Of a DNA stretch of 64,000 bases, positions 45,721 through 57,051 are shown one piece after another. The notes beneath the pieces were generated by a model, which had not been told where the DNA came from, did not search any database, and saw only the letters and a list, made by a program, of their open reading frames with translations. The position numbers and the translations under genes were made by a program. This DNA comes from Chinchilla lanigera. Its lineage: Eukaryota > Chordata > Mammalia > Rodentia > Chinchillidae. Each line of letters starts with the position of its first letter. The stretch's first letter is position 1. The DNA is taken from positions 4,895,357 to 4,959,356 of the forward strand of contig NW_004955473.1 in assembly GCF_000276665.1 (NCBI RefSeq), given 5' to 3'.

Positions 45721-46900
45721 TTAGAGATCATTAAACTCTTAGCAAAATGGAAAAGTGTGTGTGTGTGTGTCGCTTACTGAGTTTCAAGGTCAAGGGAAGA
45801 GCAGCTTAGGGAGCTCTGAGACCTACCACACACTTGAAATGGGAGCCTCACAGGCAAGAGGCCCGCTCAGAACTGTGTGTCTCCAGGATCTGCAATCTCC
45901 TGAGGAAAGCATATCCACTTAGAAAAGAAAATGTAGAAAATTTCTCTTGGTGCTTGTTGAAGGGATTTGGCTATTGGTAGGCAGGCAGTCTCAAGGGCCA
46001 GTGCCCCAGTCCAGCCACTAGCACTTTCCCTGCCAACCTGCAATCTGCAGATGCCTTCGCAGATGTCATTCACTGCCACTCCTATCCCCACGCCTGTGCC
46101 AAAGATGGTCTTTCCCAAGGCCAAGAGAGTAGGCCCCTCCACCACCTCCACCTTTCCCCAAGGTCCCTCTGTCTCCCATGGCCCCTGCAATTGCTTTCTA
46201 GCAAGGCCAAGGCCTGGCTGGGTGCCTCCTCTGGACCACGGAGAGCTGGAAAGAGTAACAGTTTGCAGCAGACTCTCCAGGAACCTCCTAGCTGCAGCGC
46301 CAGGTGGGAGCTGGTATGGATGCTGAGACAGGCCAGAGGAGAAGCAAAGAGGACACAGAATGGAGACCCTTGGGGTGGGCTCCTTATGGAAAGCAGCTTG
46401 GCTTTGGATGGGAGAGGAACGAGCCTGCCTTTGTCCCAGCGCCCCAAATCTGGTTGCTTTTGCACCTTCTGTGTTTGCCCTCCCCGCCACACCCCGCACC
46501 TGCCCTGATTCCTATACTCCTGGCCTCTTCCACCTAGGAGTGCATGAAACTCCAATCATGCCAGCCTGAAGATGTATTTGGTTTGGGCCTCCGCAGGGGC
46601 GTTGGACGCGTTCTTCCCACATTGTGTCCTCCGGGGATCTCCTGGCCTCTCCTATTGCTGCCCCTGCCTCTTATTGTGCAGAACAGGGCCAGAGGCGTCA
46701 AGCAGCGGAGTGCACAGGCCGAAGTGGCTGGACTCAGTCTGCTGGAGTCCCCCACTAATGGATTTCTCTGCGGGACACTGGGTGAGGGCTTTTCGCCCCT
46801 GGGGAGGGCGCTCTAAGAGGTGAGGACCCTGGGGACCCCAACTGTGAGCGGAGTCAGGCCAGGGCCGCTGGCCTGGGCAGAGTCGCCCTGAGAGGGCTCT
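45720..46900. other. Single-copy DNA upstream of CpG island 2
   Basis: A short (TG)n at about 45,757-45,770 is the only repeat. Long overlapping frames on both strands show no family resemblance. It lies upstream of the presumed promoter and is probably flanking regulatory DNA. Confidence 0.45.
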
Positions 46901-46919
46901 GCAGGAGCCCTGCCCTCGC

Positions 46920-47960
46920 TGTCCCCGAGGCAAGCGTGCTGCTAGGGGAAAGAGGCCGCGCGGGCCCCTGGCACTGTTCCCCCTGCCGTGCTGGCGACCG
47001 CGGCGGCCCGCGGGCGGAGGGGCGCTGTTTCCACCGAGATGCCTCGTCCCTCCCTCCTTCCCTCCTCCACCCCGCCCGCCCGCGGTCCCTCCCGTCGGTC
47101 CCTCCCTCCGGCTCTTCCCTCCCTCCCGCCCTGCCTCCTTCGCACCCGCCCCAGCCGCCGGCTGCGGGGACGTGTGTCTCTAGTGCAGTTTCCCCTTTCG
47201 TTCGGTCGTCTTGGCGCAGTCTCCGCTGACTCGCGCCCCTTCCCCGGGCGGCGACCCCGTCGCCCTCTCCGCTTCCCAGCCCGGCCCTCCCCCGCGTCCA
47301 CCCTGTCCCCCGGGCGCCCCACCCCGCCCCCCGACTCCTTTTATCAGGGGCGCCGCCGTCTCACCTGGTATTTGCATCTCGCCCTCCAACTTGCCATTGG
47401 CGGCGCGACGTGTGGGAGAGCCCTGCGCCTCGCCCGCCCGGACCAGCCTGCCCCGGCGCCGAGGTGAGTCACGGCCGGGAGGAAAGAGGGAGGTAGGGCG
47501 GGAGGGGGACCGCGGCCCTGGCCGCCGCGGGGACCGACCCGGCACCGCGCTCAACTTCCACTTCTGCTTTCGCCGGCGCCGAGCTGCGGCGCCACTTGCC
47601 CAGCCCAGCTTCCGAGGGGAGAAGGCGGGCTGGCGAGGCTGGGGACCGGCGTCTCAGCCTCTGGAACGGGGACGCGACCACGGTGACCAAGCCTGACCCG
47701 GCAGTTAGGGGTGGCCCTTAAGACACTCGGCCTCAGGTACGTCGATGGCGCCGAGTCTCTGAGGCTTCGGAGACCTCAGAAAGTTTGCCTCAGGGCGGGA
47801 TCAAGGGCGCCGGGACCCCAGAGTCGGGCTGGGGCCCCGGGAAGGGTAGGAGAGCCGCCGCGTGTGGCGGGCCGCCCTGGCCTCGCCCCACCGCGTGCAT
47901 GTTGGGGAACCCGGGCTCCTGATCCCGGGGTAGAAATGCAGTCGATTTTCTGAGTCGGGA
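46920..47960 (+). promoter_or_regulatory. ELF4: CpG island 2: presumed ELF4 promoter
   Basis: The strongest CpG island of the window, without a TATA box. It contains an E-box cacctg (47,362-47,367), the octamer atttgcat (47,370-47,377) and an inverted CCAAT box attgg (47,396-47,400), followed by a candidate splice donor at 47,463/47,464. ELF4 (MEF) is an ETS-family activator of lymphoid, NK-cell and interferon genes. The name is inferred: ELF4 is the same-strand neighbour downstream of AIFM1 on the mammalian X, and the 17-kb spacing is about right. No ELF4 coding exon is in the window. Confidence 0.6.
47400..47463 (+). other. ELF4: Presumed ELF4 untranslated first exon (3' end)
   Basis: The sequence ccggcgccgag|gtgagt gives a full-consensus donor at the edge of the promoter motifs. 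The transcription start is not determinable; it is expected shortly after the CCAAT box, so the left boundary is nominal. The donor overlaps an AP-1 type site (tgagtca, 47,465-47,471). Confidence 0.45.
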
Positions 47961-50900
47961 TCGAGGGCCAGTTTTTCTGTGCCGGAGCAGCCTGGTTTCC
48001 GTGACAGGGCGGATCATGACAGCGGGGCCCCAAAAGCTCAGCGCCTGAGGGCAGGAGGTTGGGCTGACTGTGGCGAGGCCGCTAGATTGATCGGGCGGCT
48101 CCTAGGGCTTCTGGGGCCAGGTGCTTTAGGGTCACACATACACATGCGCAGAAACCTATGACTTGGAGAACTGAATCGCCCAAATAGAGACCTCTTGGCA
48201 GAGTGCAGTTTCCTTATGTGCGGGGCGGCCAGTCTTCCAGCTCTGGGTTCCCGCTTTTCCCGATTCTCCCGCCTCTCTGTTCTCTCCCCTGCCACCACCC
48301 AGGGGACTCAGCAGCTGCACAGCGCGGGGCCCCGTGACGCCAGCGCCTTGCTTTGGATGCTTGGGGGCTGCCCAGGAGGCAACCACTTTACGGATTTCTG
48401 GCCTCTTCCCACCGCACCCTAACCCTGCTACTCTCTGCTTGCAACTGTATGGCTGCGACTAGGCCTTCCTGACTAGAGTCACCTCCTGACCCCTTGGCAC
48501 TTTGGCGGTGCAGTGAGATTCTCCTAGGTGCTCCACCAGCAGCAGCTGAGGGATTTGATGGCCCTTTCATTCCTGCCCCTCATCCCTCTGCCCAAGATAG
48601 AGGCTTGTCTGGTCCTGCAGCTTCTTCTGGTTAATGTTTGACAGTTCACTGTAGCTAATCATTTTAATTAGCTCTTAAAGTGGGGAGGAACAGTTAACCT
48701 TGGACTTCTCGATTTTGGCCTGGTGGGGCCTCAAATGGGAGGAGTGCTGAGGAGGTGGGAAGGTCAGAGCGGAAGTGAGGTCACCACCCCAGGGCCTGAG
48801 CCACCACTGCTGGCCCCACCAGCTGGTGGGCACACCCACTGGGGACTCAACCCTTGTGAACTGACCCCAGGCCTGAATGCCAGGTTGGAGAGGTAAAGGG
48901 AACTCATCTAGCTTTGGCACTGAAAATGCGCAGTGAACACGTATACCCAGCAAGAATGCCAATCTCTTCTTGTAGTTAGCTCCACAAGGTTTTCCTAGTT
49001 ATAAAATGTTTCATCAACCATTAGTTCACTGCACACACTGCAGAAGCAGCCTAGCAAGAGTGATCTGCAGTTGTGTGAAGAAGATCTGGAGCAGCTGGGG
49101 GCCTGTGTGGGGCAAGAGGCTGCCTTGCATGTGGTTATCTCTGGGGCTGGCTTCAAAGCCTGGGAACCCTTGTTGCGGGGAAGCATGAAGCAGGCTCCAC
49201 GTTGCCACCCTCACCCAGCCTCTTGCTGTGAGCCGAAGGAGTGGCTTGTTTGCAACTATGTCTGGCATTTCTCCCTCTGCTGCACTGTTTGCTCGGTGGT
49301 TACTCAGGAACTGGCGCCCACCCCTGGACAAGCCAGGGGCCAGATCCACCCTCCACCTCTGGTGCTGAGCGGTGGCACATATATTGGGATCTAAAAATGA
49401 GGGTGCTTTGGGCTGTCTGTCATGGGCCTGATTGATAGTATGTTCAAAACGCGCCTAATTCTGCAAAGCTCGAGGCTTTTGTCCTGGAGAGGCCCGCCCA
49501 GTCACTGGCTGAGGCTATTGCTTCTGCAGGGGGACCTCTGCTCCTGAGCCTGGCCTTGGTCTTCTCTATACCAGCATGACCCCTAACTTTCTTATTTACC
49601 TCGCATCCTAGAGCATGGCTGGGTGAAACTCCCAGCTTTGTCTTTTACCAGCTGTGTGCTCCCAATCATACTCCTCAATTTCCTTGCCTAGCAAAGGAGA
49701 CCCACTTCATAAAGTTTTACATATAAACTGCTTATTAGAACTGTGTGTGGCACACAGTACACCCGAACTGGCATTATGATGTTATCCAATGCAGTGCCTA
49801 AAACTCAGATTCAACTCAGCAAACATTTGCTGGGAGCCGGTCCCAGTACTGGGCCCCAGCAAAGTGGCAGAGGGGAAAATACGGATGTGAAGGAGATGCC
49901 ACCTGCCTTTCAGGACTGTGTGCATCTTATGCAGGCCACAGTGGTGCAGGGGTCGGGGGAGACCAGATAAGTCATCTGTATAAATAATCAGAATTTAAGG
50001 CCAGGCTTAAATCCTTGAGCCAGCATGAAGAGCCAGTCAACCCCGACTCGGGCTTCTCCTTGCCTGGAGACCCTGGCTGCGTTCCGGTCAGGATGCTGCC
50101 TGCCTCCCAAGCCTGCCCTAGGGTTTGGGTGAGTGACACGGAAATGAAGAATGGTTTGCGCATGGGCTGCAGGTGCCAAGCATTCGGGATGTGATTTTGG
50201 GGGTGTCAGGACAGGCTGGCATCTCTAAGAGTCACCCTCAAAGCCCCCTGGCGTGACAAGCCTCACACTTGCCATGCCCTTTTCATCTCCATGGGGTCCC
50301 CCGAGTCAGAAAACCCATCGGTCAGCCTTCTGCCCTCAGGCCTGGGCCTGACCCCAACCCGGCTTTGGTCATCACCCCTGGATTTCTAAGCTGAAAAGAG
50401 GTTTCTGGCTTCACTGCCAATTTATTCCTTTTGTGGTTCTCAGACTGAAAACTAGGTCTGCAGGGGAGAAAGGAAACTCATGCGAGGTACCCAGAATCCA
50501 CGGGTGCTTTCCTGGGGGCCAGGGGCTTTTCTCATCAACACCAACCTGCCTGCAAATCTCTGGCTGCTGAGCCTCATGTGTCGTGTAATAGTGGCTGTGC
50601 TGCTAATGCCCAGCCGCTTGGGCCCCAGCACTGGTTGCCAAGAAACTGCTGGTCGGGTGCTTATGAGGGTTCTGACCTCATAGGGGTTGGTGAGTTTCAA
50701 TTCAGCGGACATTTATTAACACCTACTGTGTGCCTAACCTGCGCTAGGAGCTGTGGGGCAGCCGAGGGAAGGAGGTGGTGGGCCAGAGATGACTAAGACA
50801 CTGAAACAATCAGAGGCGAGGACAAGCAGCCAGGCCAGTGGCCGGTCAGGTGCTAATTGTACTCCTCAGAGCAGAGGCCGGGACACTGAGGTCAGCAACA

Positions 50901-52030
50901 GCTGGAGAAGGGAGGGAAGGCTTTGTGAGGGATGCGGGCTCGAGCTAGACCTTGAAGGGGGGCAGGGGCAGCGAGGGGGAGCCTTCGCGCAGCAGAAAGG
51001 GGAGCAAAGACGCCTTTTTCTCTATTCCCCAGTCATGGACTGACCTTCCGCGGCTGGACGATTGTTTGGTAAATGTATGTCACATAAAAGACCAGGTCAG
51101 TGAGTGTGGGTGGCGTGGTGCAAACCCTGATCTCCACTTTAGGATATACAAAGTGGCGGGCACAGACAGCGAGCCCAGTGTGTATTGATAAGATACAAAG
51201 GGTGGCCAGGCTTTCCTGCCACCCAAGCTGAAGGGATTTCATTTGGAACCCCACCCCACCCCCAACACACACACAGGCTCAGGGCTGAGGGGAGGAGAGA
51301 GGTAGGGGACGGCGGAGCATGTCAGGAACACTGTCATGCCACAGGTGTTCACGGCACACACAGCCTGCCTGGGTCCTGCCTTGCCCTGGGGTTGTAAGCT
51401 TTCTCTGTGTGCCTAACCTGGGCTGTAAAGCCAGAGACTGGAGCGGAGGAGAGAAATTTTCATAATTGTCCCCTCTCCTTGGCCAGCTGGGAGCCGGCGG
51501 GTCTGGAGAGTCCCACATGTTTCTGGCCAGACCGCCACGTTTGTTCTGCCGCTTTTGTGTCTCCTATGGCTGGGTGTGAAAGGGGCCTTGGCTCTTGTGG
51601 GGTTTAATTGGATGAAACTCCTCACACCCCCACACACACCCTCATTATTTTTCCTCTCGATGCCTTCTTGCCTTTCCCAGTCCCCAGCATATTTCAACAC
51701 CTAAGGGACACAGCAGAACGCCCCAGCTTCTTGGCTGAGAAGTGTTGTCCCTTGTGAGCTTCTTGGCAAAGAGACCCCAGCTGGCTCCCAAGGTGAGGAG
51801 GAGGCTCAGGCAACAAGGCACAGACCGCCACATTCCTAACCAAGAGTGGGGTCTTTCTGCCAGCTTTGAGGTAACTCTGCCATAGCATAGAATGAAGAGG
51901 AGACATGGAAGAAGAAGGTGTGTGTGGACGCATGTGTGTATGTATGCGTGTGTGTGTGTGTGCGTGTGCGCGCGCGCCTGTGTGTGTAATCTTTCTGGGG
52001 CAGGCACTACTATAGTGAAGATTGACACTC
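47960..52030 (+). other. Presumed ELF4 intron 1, first part: single-copy
   Basis: Four kilobases almost free of young SINEs. Mammal-wide fossils are visible at about 49,800-49,930 ('caaacatttgctgggagccg') and 50,690-50,760 ('ggacatttattaacacctac'). A (TG)/(CG)-rich stretch is at about 51,925-51,990. No coding exon is recognised. Low repeat density next to a CpG promoter suggests regulatory constraint. Confidence 0.5.
51925..51990. repeat. (TG)n/(GCGC)n microsatellite
   Basis: Alternating purine-pyrimidine tract tgtgtgtg with gcgcgcgc at its centre, a typical Z-DNA-forming composition. Confidence 0.88.
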
Positions 52031-52032
52031 AA

Positions 52033-52097
52033 GCTGGGTGTGGTGAAGGTCTGTAATCCCAGTACTCTAGAGGCTGAGGGGCTGGGGATTTAGCTCA
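52033..52097 (+). repeat. B1 fragment joined to the start of an ID SINE at a gap edge
   Basis: B1 5' part (52,033-52,075) breaks off after 'agaggctgag' and is followed by ggggctggggatttagctca, the first 20 bases of an ID, where sequence stops. Confidence 0.85.
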
Positions 52098-52507
52098 NNN
52101 NNNNNNNNNNNNNNNNNNNNNNNNNNNNNNNNNNNNNNNNNNNNNNNNNNNNNNNNNNNNNNNNNNNNNNNNNNNNNNNNNNNNNNNNNNNNNNNNNNNN
52201 NNNNNNNNNNNNNNNNNNNNNNNNNNNNNNNNNNNNNNNNNNNNNNNNNNNNNNNNNNNNNNNNNNNNNNNNNNNNNNNNNNNNNNNNNNNNNNNNNNNN
52301 NNNNNNNNNNNNNNNNNNNNNNNNNNNNNNNNNNNNNNNNNNNNNNNNNNNNNNNNNNNNNNNNNNNNNNNNNNNNNNNNNNNNNNNNNNNNNNNNNNNN
52401 NNNNNNNNNNNNNNNNNNNNNNNNNNNNNNNNNNNNNNNNNNNNNNNNNNNNNNNNNNNNNNNNNNNNNNNNNNNNNNNNNNNNNNNNNNNNNNNNNNNN
52501 NNNNNNN
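52098..52507. other. Assembly gap (410 N)
   Basis: Unknown bases. The left edge is inside an ID SINE and the right edge is the T-tract of an antisense B1, so the missing sequence is probably SINE-dense and the N count may be an estimate. Confidence 0.99.
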
Positions 52508-52662
52508 TTTTTTTGTCTTTTTGAGACAGGGTCTCGCTATGCAGTTCAGGCTGGCCTTGAGCTCACTTTGTAGCCCAGGCTGGTCTTGAATTCGCAATGA
52601 TCCTCCTGTCTCAGCCTTCCGACTGCTGGGATTACAGGAGTGAGCCACCATGCCTGATAGTT
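52508..52662 (-). repeat. B1 SINE, antisense
   Basis: Near-consensus reversed copy; its T-tract is truncated by the gap. Confidence 0.92.
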
Positions 52663-52669
52663 CATTCCT

Positions 52670-53880
52670 TTGAGGGAAAGGCCAACATTCTATCCCCAGG
52701 GACTATTTATCGATTATTAGTGTGTTGTTATTGGTCTCCTGAGTGGAGAATTCTGGGAGCCAGTAAACCCTTTGCTGGCATAAGTGGTAGGTTCCCAGAG
52801 GCCTGGGTTTAGGGCTAGAGCTCTGCCTTTGCCCACAATGCTCTGAGGGGCTGGGACCATCCCCTTTGCAAAGGCTTCTCAGAAGGTAACTTGGAGGATC
52901 CCTCTGCTGTTGACCCAACTGTGCTTGCTTGAGGAGCCGGTGACCATCCACGGGAACAGGAGCCCAGGACCACCCCTGAGAAGAGTCCCCCACTTGGTCC
53001 CTTGGTCTCTACTCTTGAGGTTAGGACAACAAGGCCTCAGGGGATGAGAGGGTGGGCAATTAGCCTTAACCTCCCCAAATTCCTGATGAACCGATAACAA
53101 GGAGGTACTTAGCTGTAGCCTGAGGAGATAATCTGTCTTTTTCCATAATGTTCCCCCCGGAGGATAACAGAGGCTACTTCAGCTCTGATCGAGACTGTGA
53201 GAATTCATCCGTAGAAAACACCTGGCTCTCACTAGGTGACCACTTTCCTGGCACCACACTAATCCTAAAACAACAAAAACCAAACCAAACCAAACCAAAA
53301 CAAAAAACCAAAACCAAAACACAATAAGCCCATCCCCCTGCTTGGAGGCTTTAAGCCCAGTTCTAGAGTTGTCAGGACACACACACACTTAGTCCCATCG
53401 CGGGCGAGAGCTGACTTGCCAACCAGCCTATGGGAGCATCACAGACTTGGTGATGTTGGGTCCAATGGCTAGTTGAGAGAAAGATCATCCTTCTTCAGCT
53501 TCTGAGGTAGGCTTTGTGGAGGTTAGAGGGAAAGTGGCCTTTCAAAAGAGGAAAGAGAGACCACTGGCTGTGTTCTAGGGGCATTCCAGACCCAGGGAGA
53601 CAATAATATTGGCATCAGAGTGAGACAGCCCTGAAACCCATAAGCCCATCCCAATCAGCCTGCTTGAGAAGTCTCAAGGTTCAGGGTCTGACTCTACTTG
53701 TGGTACCAAGGAACACACTTTCTGAGAGAGCATGGGAATTCGTGCTTCTTTGGTCTGTACTGCTTTACAGAAGAATTATTACATAGTCAAGTTGCATAGT
53801 AATGTCACATGATGAAATTCCAGTGTTTACTGTTACTACTATTGTGGTGATGGTGGCTGTTATTTTGTTCAGTCCTGGGC
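52670..53880. other. Single-copy DNA with an A/C-rich low-complexity patch
   Basis: 53,265-53,322 is a run of (CAAAAC)/(AACCAA) units. Otherwise no repeat or gene is recognised. Confidence 0.5.
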
Positions 53881-54465
53881 CCTTTTTGCCTTCTTTTTAT
53901 TTAACAGCTTTATTGAAGTCATATTGTTATGCAATAAACGGCATATATTTCCAAGTGTACAATTTGATAATATTTGACATGGGTATATACCCATGAAATC
54001 ATCACCACAATCAAGAGAGTGAACATATGCGTCACTCCCGGAAAGTTTTCCTGTGTCCCTGCGTGATCCCTCCCGTCCAGCGGCAGCCCCTGGGCTGCAT
54101 TCAGGCGCTATAGATTAGTTTGCATTTTCTAAAGTTTTACGCAACTGGAGTCATATAGCATGCAGCCTTTTTTGGTCTGGCTTCTCTCACTCCACGTATT
54201 TATTTTAAGATTCATCCTTCTTGTTGTATATACCGGTATCTCATTCCTTTTTTCTTTTTTTTTGCAAAGTAGCATTCCAATGTGTGGATAAAACATACAT
54301 TGTTTACCGTTCATCAGCTGATGGCCATTTCGTGCTTTTCTAGTTCTTAGCTATTACAAATAAAGTTGCTATAGACGTCTGTGTACAAATCTTGTCATGG
54401 CTCTATATTTCCTTTTGTCTTGGTTAAATACCTAGAAGTGAAATAACTGGATTACATAATAGTGA

Positions 54466-54710
54466 AGGTTCAACTTTTTGTTTTCTGAGTTGTGACATTC
54501 TTTTTTTTTTTCTTGTTTTTTTAATTAATTAAGTTTATTGGGACAGGGCCGGGGATATAGCTCAATGGCACAAGTGCTTGCCTGGCAAGTGTGAGGTCCT
54601 GAGTTCGATTCCTGGTACCAAAAGAAAAAAAAAACTGTTGGAAGTTTATTGGTACATTTTAGGTATACATAATGATCACATTCATGATAGGGAATTAGGT
54701 TCAACTTTTT
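54466..54710 (-). mobile_element. Young truncated LINE-1 3' end, antisense, with 14-bp target duplication
   Basis: Identical flanks aggttcaacttttt at 54,466-54,479 and 54,697-54,710. Inside are a T-tract, the complement of the L1 terminus seen at 36,080 (ataatgatcacattcatgat), and an ID. Twenty bases (54,480-54,500) lie beyond the poly(T) and may be a short 3' transduction. Confidence 0.82.
54531..54656 (+). mobile_element. ID SINE inside the young L1 end
   Basis: Sense ID (54,546-54,641) flanked by aagtttattgggaca / aagtttattggtaca, one mismatch. It is the innermost of three nested insertions. Confidence 0.88.
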
Positions 54711-55019
54711 AAGAAACTATTAAACTATTTCCCAAAGTGGCTGTACCTTTTTTATATTCCCACCAGCATGGGAGGTAGGGCCAAAGCTCCTCTTGATCCT
54801 CACTAACACTAGGTCTATGGGGCCTTTTTACCTTATAGCTATTCTGATACGCACACAAGACATCACATTGTGGATTTTATTTGGATTTCCTTAGTGATGG
54901 ATGACGCTGAACATTTTCATGTGCTTGTCACAAAGTACCTGTTCAACTCATTTGCTCATTTTAAAATTGTTTTCTTGTAGCTGAGTGTTGAGTTTTTTAT
55001 AGATTCTGGATAAAAGAGT

Positions 55020-55103
55020 TTTTATTTTGGCACTGGGAATTGAATTCAGGACCTTGCAATTGCCTGGCAGGCACTTGTGCCACTGAGCTATAACTCCGGC
55101 CCA
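55020..55103 (-). repeat. ID SINE, antisense
   Basis: 'actgggaattgaattcagga' and 'actgagctataactccggcc'; diverged copy within the L1M. Confidence 0.8.
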
Positions 55104-55204
55104 AGATCTTTATCAAATACCTGCTTTGCAAAGATTTTCTCCTAGTCTGTAGCTTGTCTTCATTTTCTTCAAATTTTTTTTTGAAGAGAATAATTTTTTA
55201 TATT

Positions 55205-55372
55205 TGTTTGTTTGTTTGTTTGTTTATTTATTGGACCTTTTTGAGACACGGCCTCGCTATGTAGTTCAGACCGGCCTTGAGCTCATCAGGCTGGTCTCGA
55301 ACTCACAACGATTCTCCTGCCTCAGCCTCCTGAGTGCTGGGATTACAGGTGTGCACCACCACACCTGGCCAG
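55205..55372 (-). repeat. B1 SINE, antisense
   Basis: (TTTG)n start, reversed B1 with a shortened middle, inserted in the L1M. Confidence 0.88.
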
Positions 55373-56563
55373 AAGTTTTTAATTTTGATGAAGTGCAATT
55401 AATCAATTTTTCCACTTACAAACCATGTTTTTAGTGTTAGAGCTAAGAAATCCCCACTTAAGCCTAGGTCACACACAAGAAGCAGCCTAGGTCAGAAGTA
55501 TTTTTCTTATGTTTTATAATTTTAGGCTTTACATTTTGGTCTGTGAGCCATTTTGAGTTAATTTTCTACATGGTGAAAGGTATGAATCAAAATTCATTTA
55601 ATTTTTTTCTTTTCCTACACATGGATATCCAATTATGCCAGCACCATTCATTGAAAAAGCTATTGGGAGCCTATTATTGTCTTTATATATGTGGGCTTAT
55701 ACTGGACTCTACATTCTAGTCTATCGATTGATCTATTTGTTTTTCTTTATGCCAATACCAACTATCTTGATTACTGTAGCTTTATGATTATTCTTAGATT
55801 CAGGCAGTGTTACCCTTCAACTTTGTTCTTTTTTGAAGTTGGTTTTGGCTACTTTAAGTTTTTTATAATATACTATCAATTTTAGAATTGAATTGCCTGT
55901 GTCATTTTCTTTTATACCTGAATGTATCTTATTTGCATTGAAAGTTATAACATATATGTTTGGCCTCACATAATTTCATTTTGTAATCATTAGTGTGCTT
56001 GATGTTACTGTTATTTTAGATGATGTTTATTGTTCAATATTCTTAGTGAGGAAGGCACTCCTTAACTTTACTGTGCATTTGTAAGCTAAGACTGTTATTT
56101 GCCCTTCATTTACAACCCATTTTTGGTGACTGGGTCTATGATCCCATACATCATTATACAGATATCAGTCACATCCTTTTCCAGCGCTGTCTGTCTCGAC
56201 AACAAAAGGCTTTTTTAAAACCAAAGTTTGTCCTTGTGGAGTTCCCTTCATATCCCATTCTCTCCAATCATTTTAGCTCCTAGAAGTGATCCAGCATATG
56301 AAGCCTTTACTGAGAGTGCAGTGGTCAGACCAGTGCCGGCTATCCCCAAGGTGGAAACACTGTGCTTTTGTATGAAGAGGGAGTGTTTGATGATTATCGC
56401 CTGCCTTCTCAGTGCTGCTTGGAATAAACAACATGAGTGGGCACATGCTACTCCTCAGAGAGGCTTGGAGCAAGACAGGAAGAGTAATGTTGGAGTGCTG
56501 GAGACCTTTGTCATCCAACTGTACCCCGATCCTACTCCTAAACTGCAGCCACAAGACGTATCA

Positions 56564-56653
56564 GAACCTAGGGTTGGGGCTGGGGATTTAGCTCAGCGGC
56601 AAAAGCGCCTGCCTGGCAAGCGAAAGGTCGTGAGTTCGGTTCCCGGTACGGGA

Positions 56654-56684
<31 letters not shown>

Positions 56685-56698
56685 AGAACCTAGGGTTG
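56564..56698 (+). mobile_element. ID SINE, perfect 13-bp target duplication
   Basis: Identical flanks gaacctagggttg at 56,564-56,576 and 56,686-56,698. The near-consensus body and (CAAAA)n tail mark a recent insertion. Confidence 0.95.
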
Positions 56699-56756
56699 AT
56701 AATTCACATGGACTTAACTCATGAATGCTCAGTCCTGTCTTAGAGTTAGAAGACTG

Positions 56757-56890
56757 AAATAGGCCTTGATCCCGTGGATGTCACTGTGTGTTGGGGAAAT
56801 GAGAGACACACATGACATAGTTCCAGAATGATGAATGTGATCATTATGTATATCTAAAATTTACCAATAAAAGCTTATTGAAGAAAAACA
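56757..56890 (+). mobile_element. LINE-1 3' end, 5'-truncated
   Basis: Ends 'gatgaatgtgatcattatgt', 'caataaaagcttattgaag' and an A-rich tail, the same terminus as at 36,080-36,236. Confidence 0.75.
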
Positions 56891-56921
56891 AAAAAGACAG
56901 TTCAAGAGCATCACGGGAGGT

Positions 56922-57047
56922 CCAGGCATGGTAGTGCACACCTGTAATCCTAGCACTAGAGAAAGGCTGAAGCTGGAGGATCTCTATGTCTTCCAGGCCA
57001 ACCTAGGCTACATAGTAAGACTGTGTCTCAAAAAAAAAAAAAAAAAA
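56922..57047 (+). repeat. B1 SINE
   Basis: Sense copy with one internal unit and an A20 tail. Confidence 0.85.
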
Positions 57048-57051
57048 GGTA

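Larger units (their letters stand above)
53880..56075 (-). repeat. Old L1M element, antisense, with nested insertions
   Basis: About 2 kb of old LINE-1 read backwards: 3' UTR first (53,880-54,470, 'gtacaatttgataatatttg', 'atcatcaccacaatcaagag'), then the complement of the ORF2 end ('ggatttccttagtgatggat', 'ccattttgagttaattttct', 'gtggatatccaattatgcc' type segments). Frames are destroyed. It is interrupted by a younger L1 end (54,480-54,696, itself holding an ID), an antisense ID (about 55,022-55,103) and an antisense B1 (55,205-55,372). Confidence 0.85.

Noticed and set aside
45867..46499. 210-codon frame (-)
   Set aside because: Longest unbroken frame of the window outside the gap, but no family resemblance, no conserved motif, and overlapping long frames in other phases. 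Could be checked by protein-level conservation.
46942..47696. Frames of 124-161 codons on both strands in CpG island 2
   Set aside because: Low-complexity Pro/Arg translations overlap on both strands; they reflect CpG composition, and stop codons are rare by chance here.
52067..52651. Apparent 194-codon frame across the gap
   Set aside because: It exists only because N was read as any residue; the flanks are SINE sequence.
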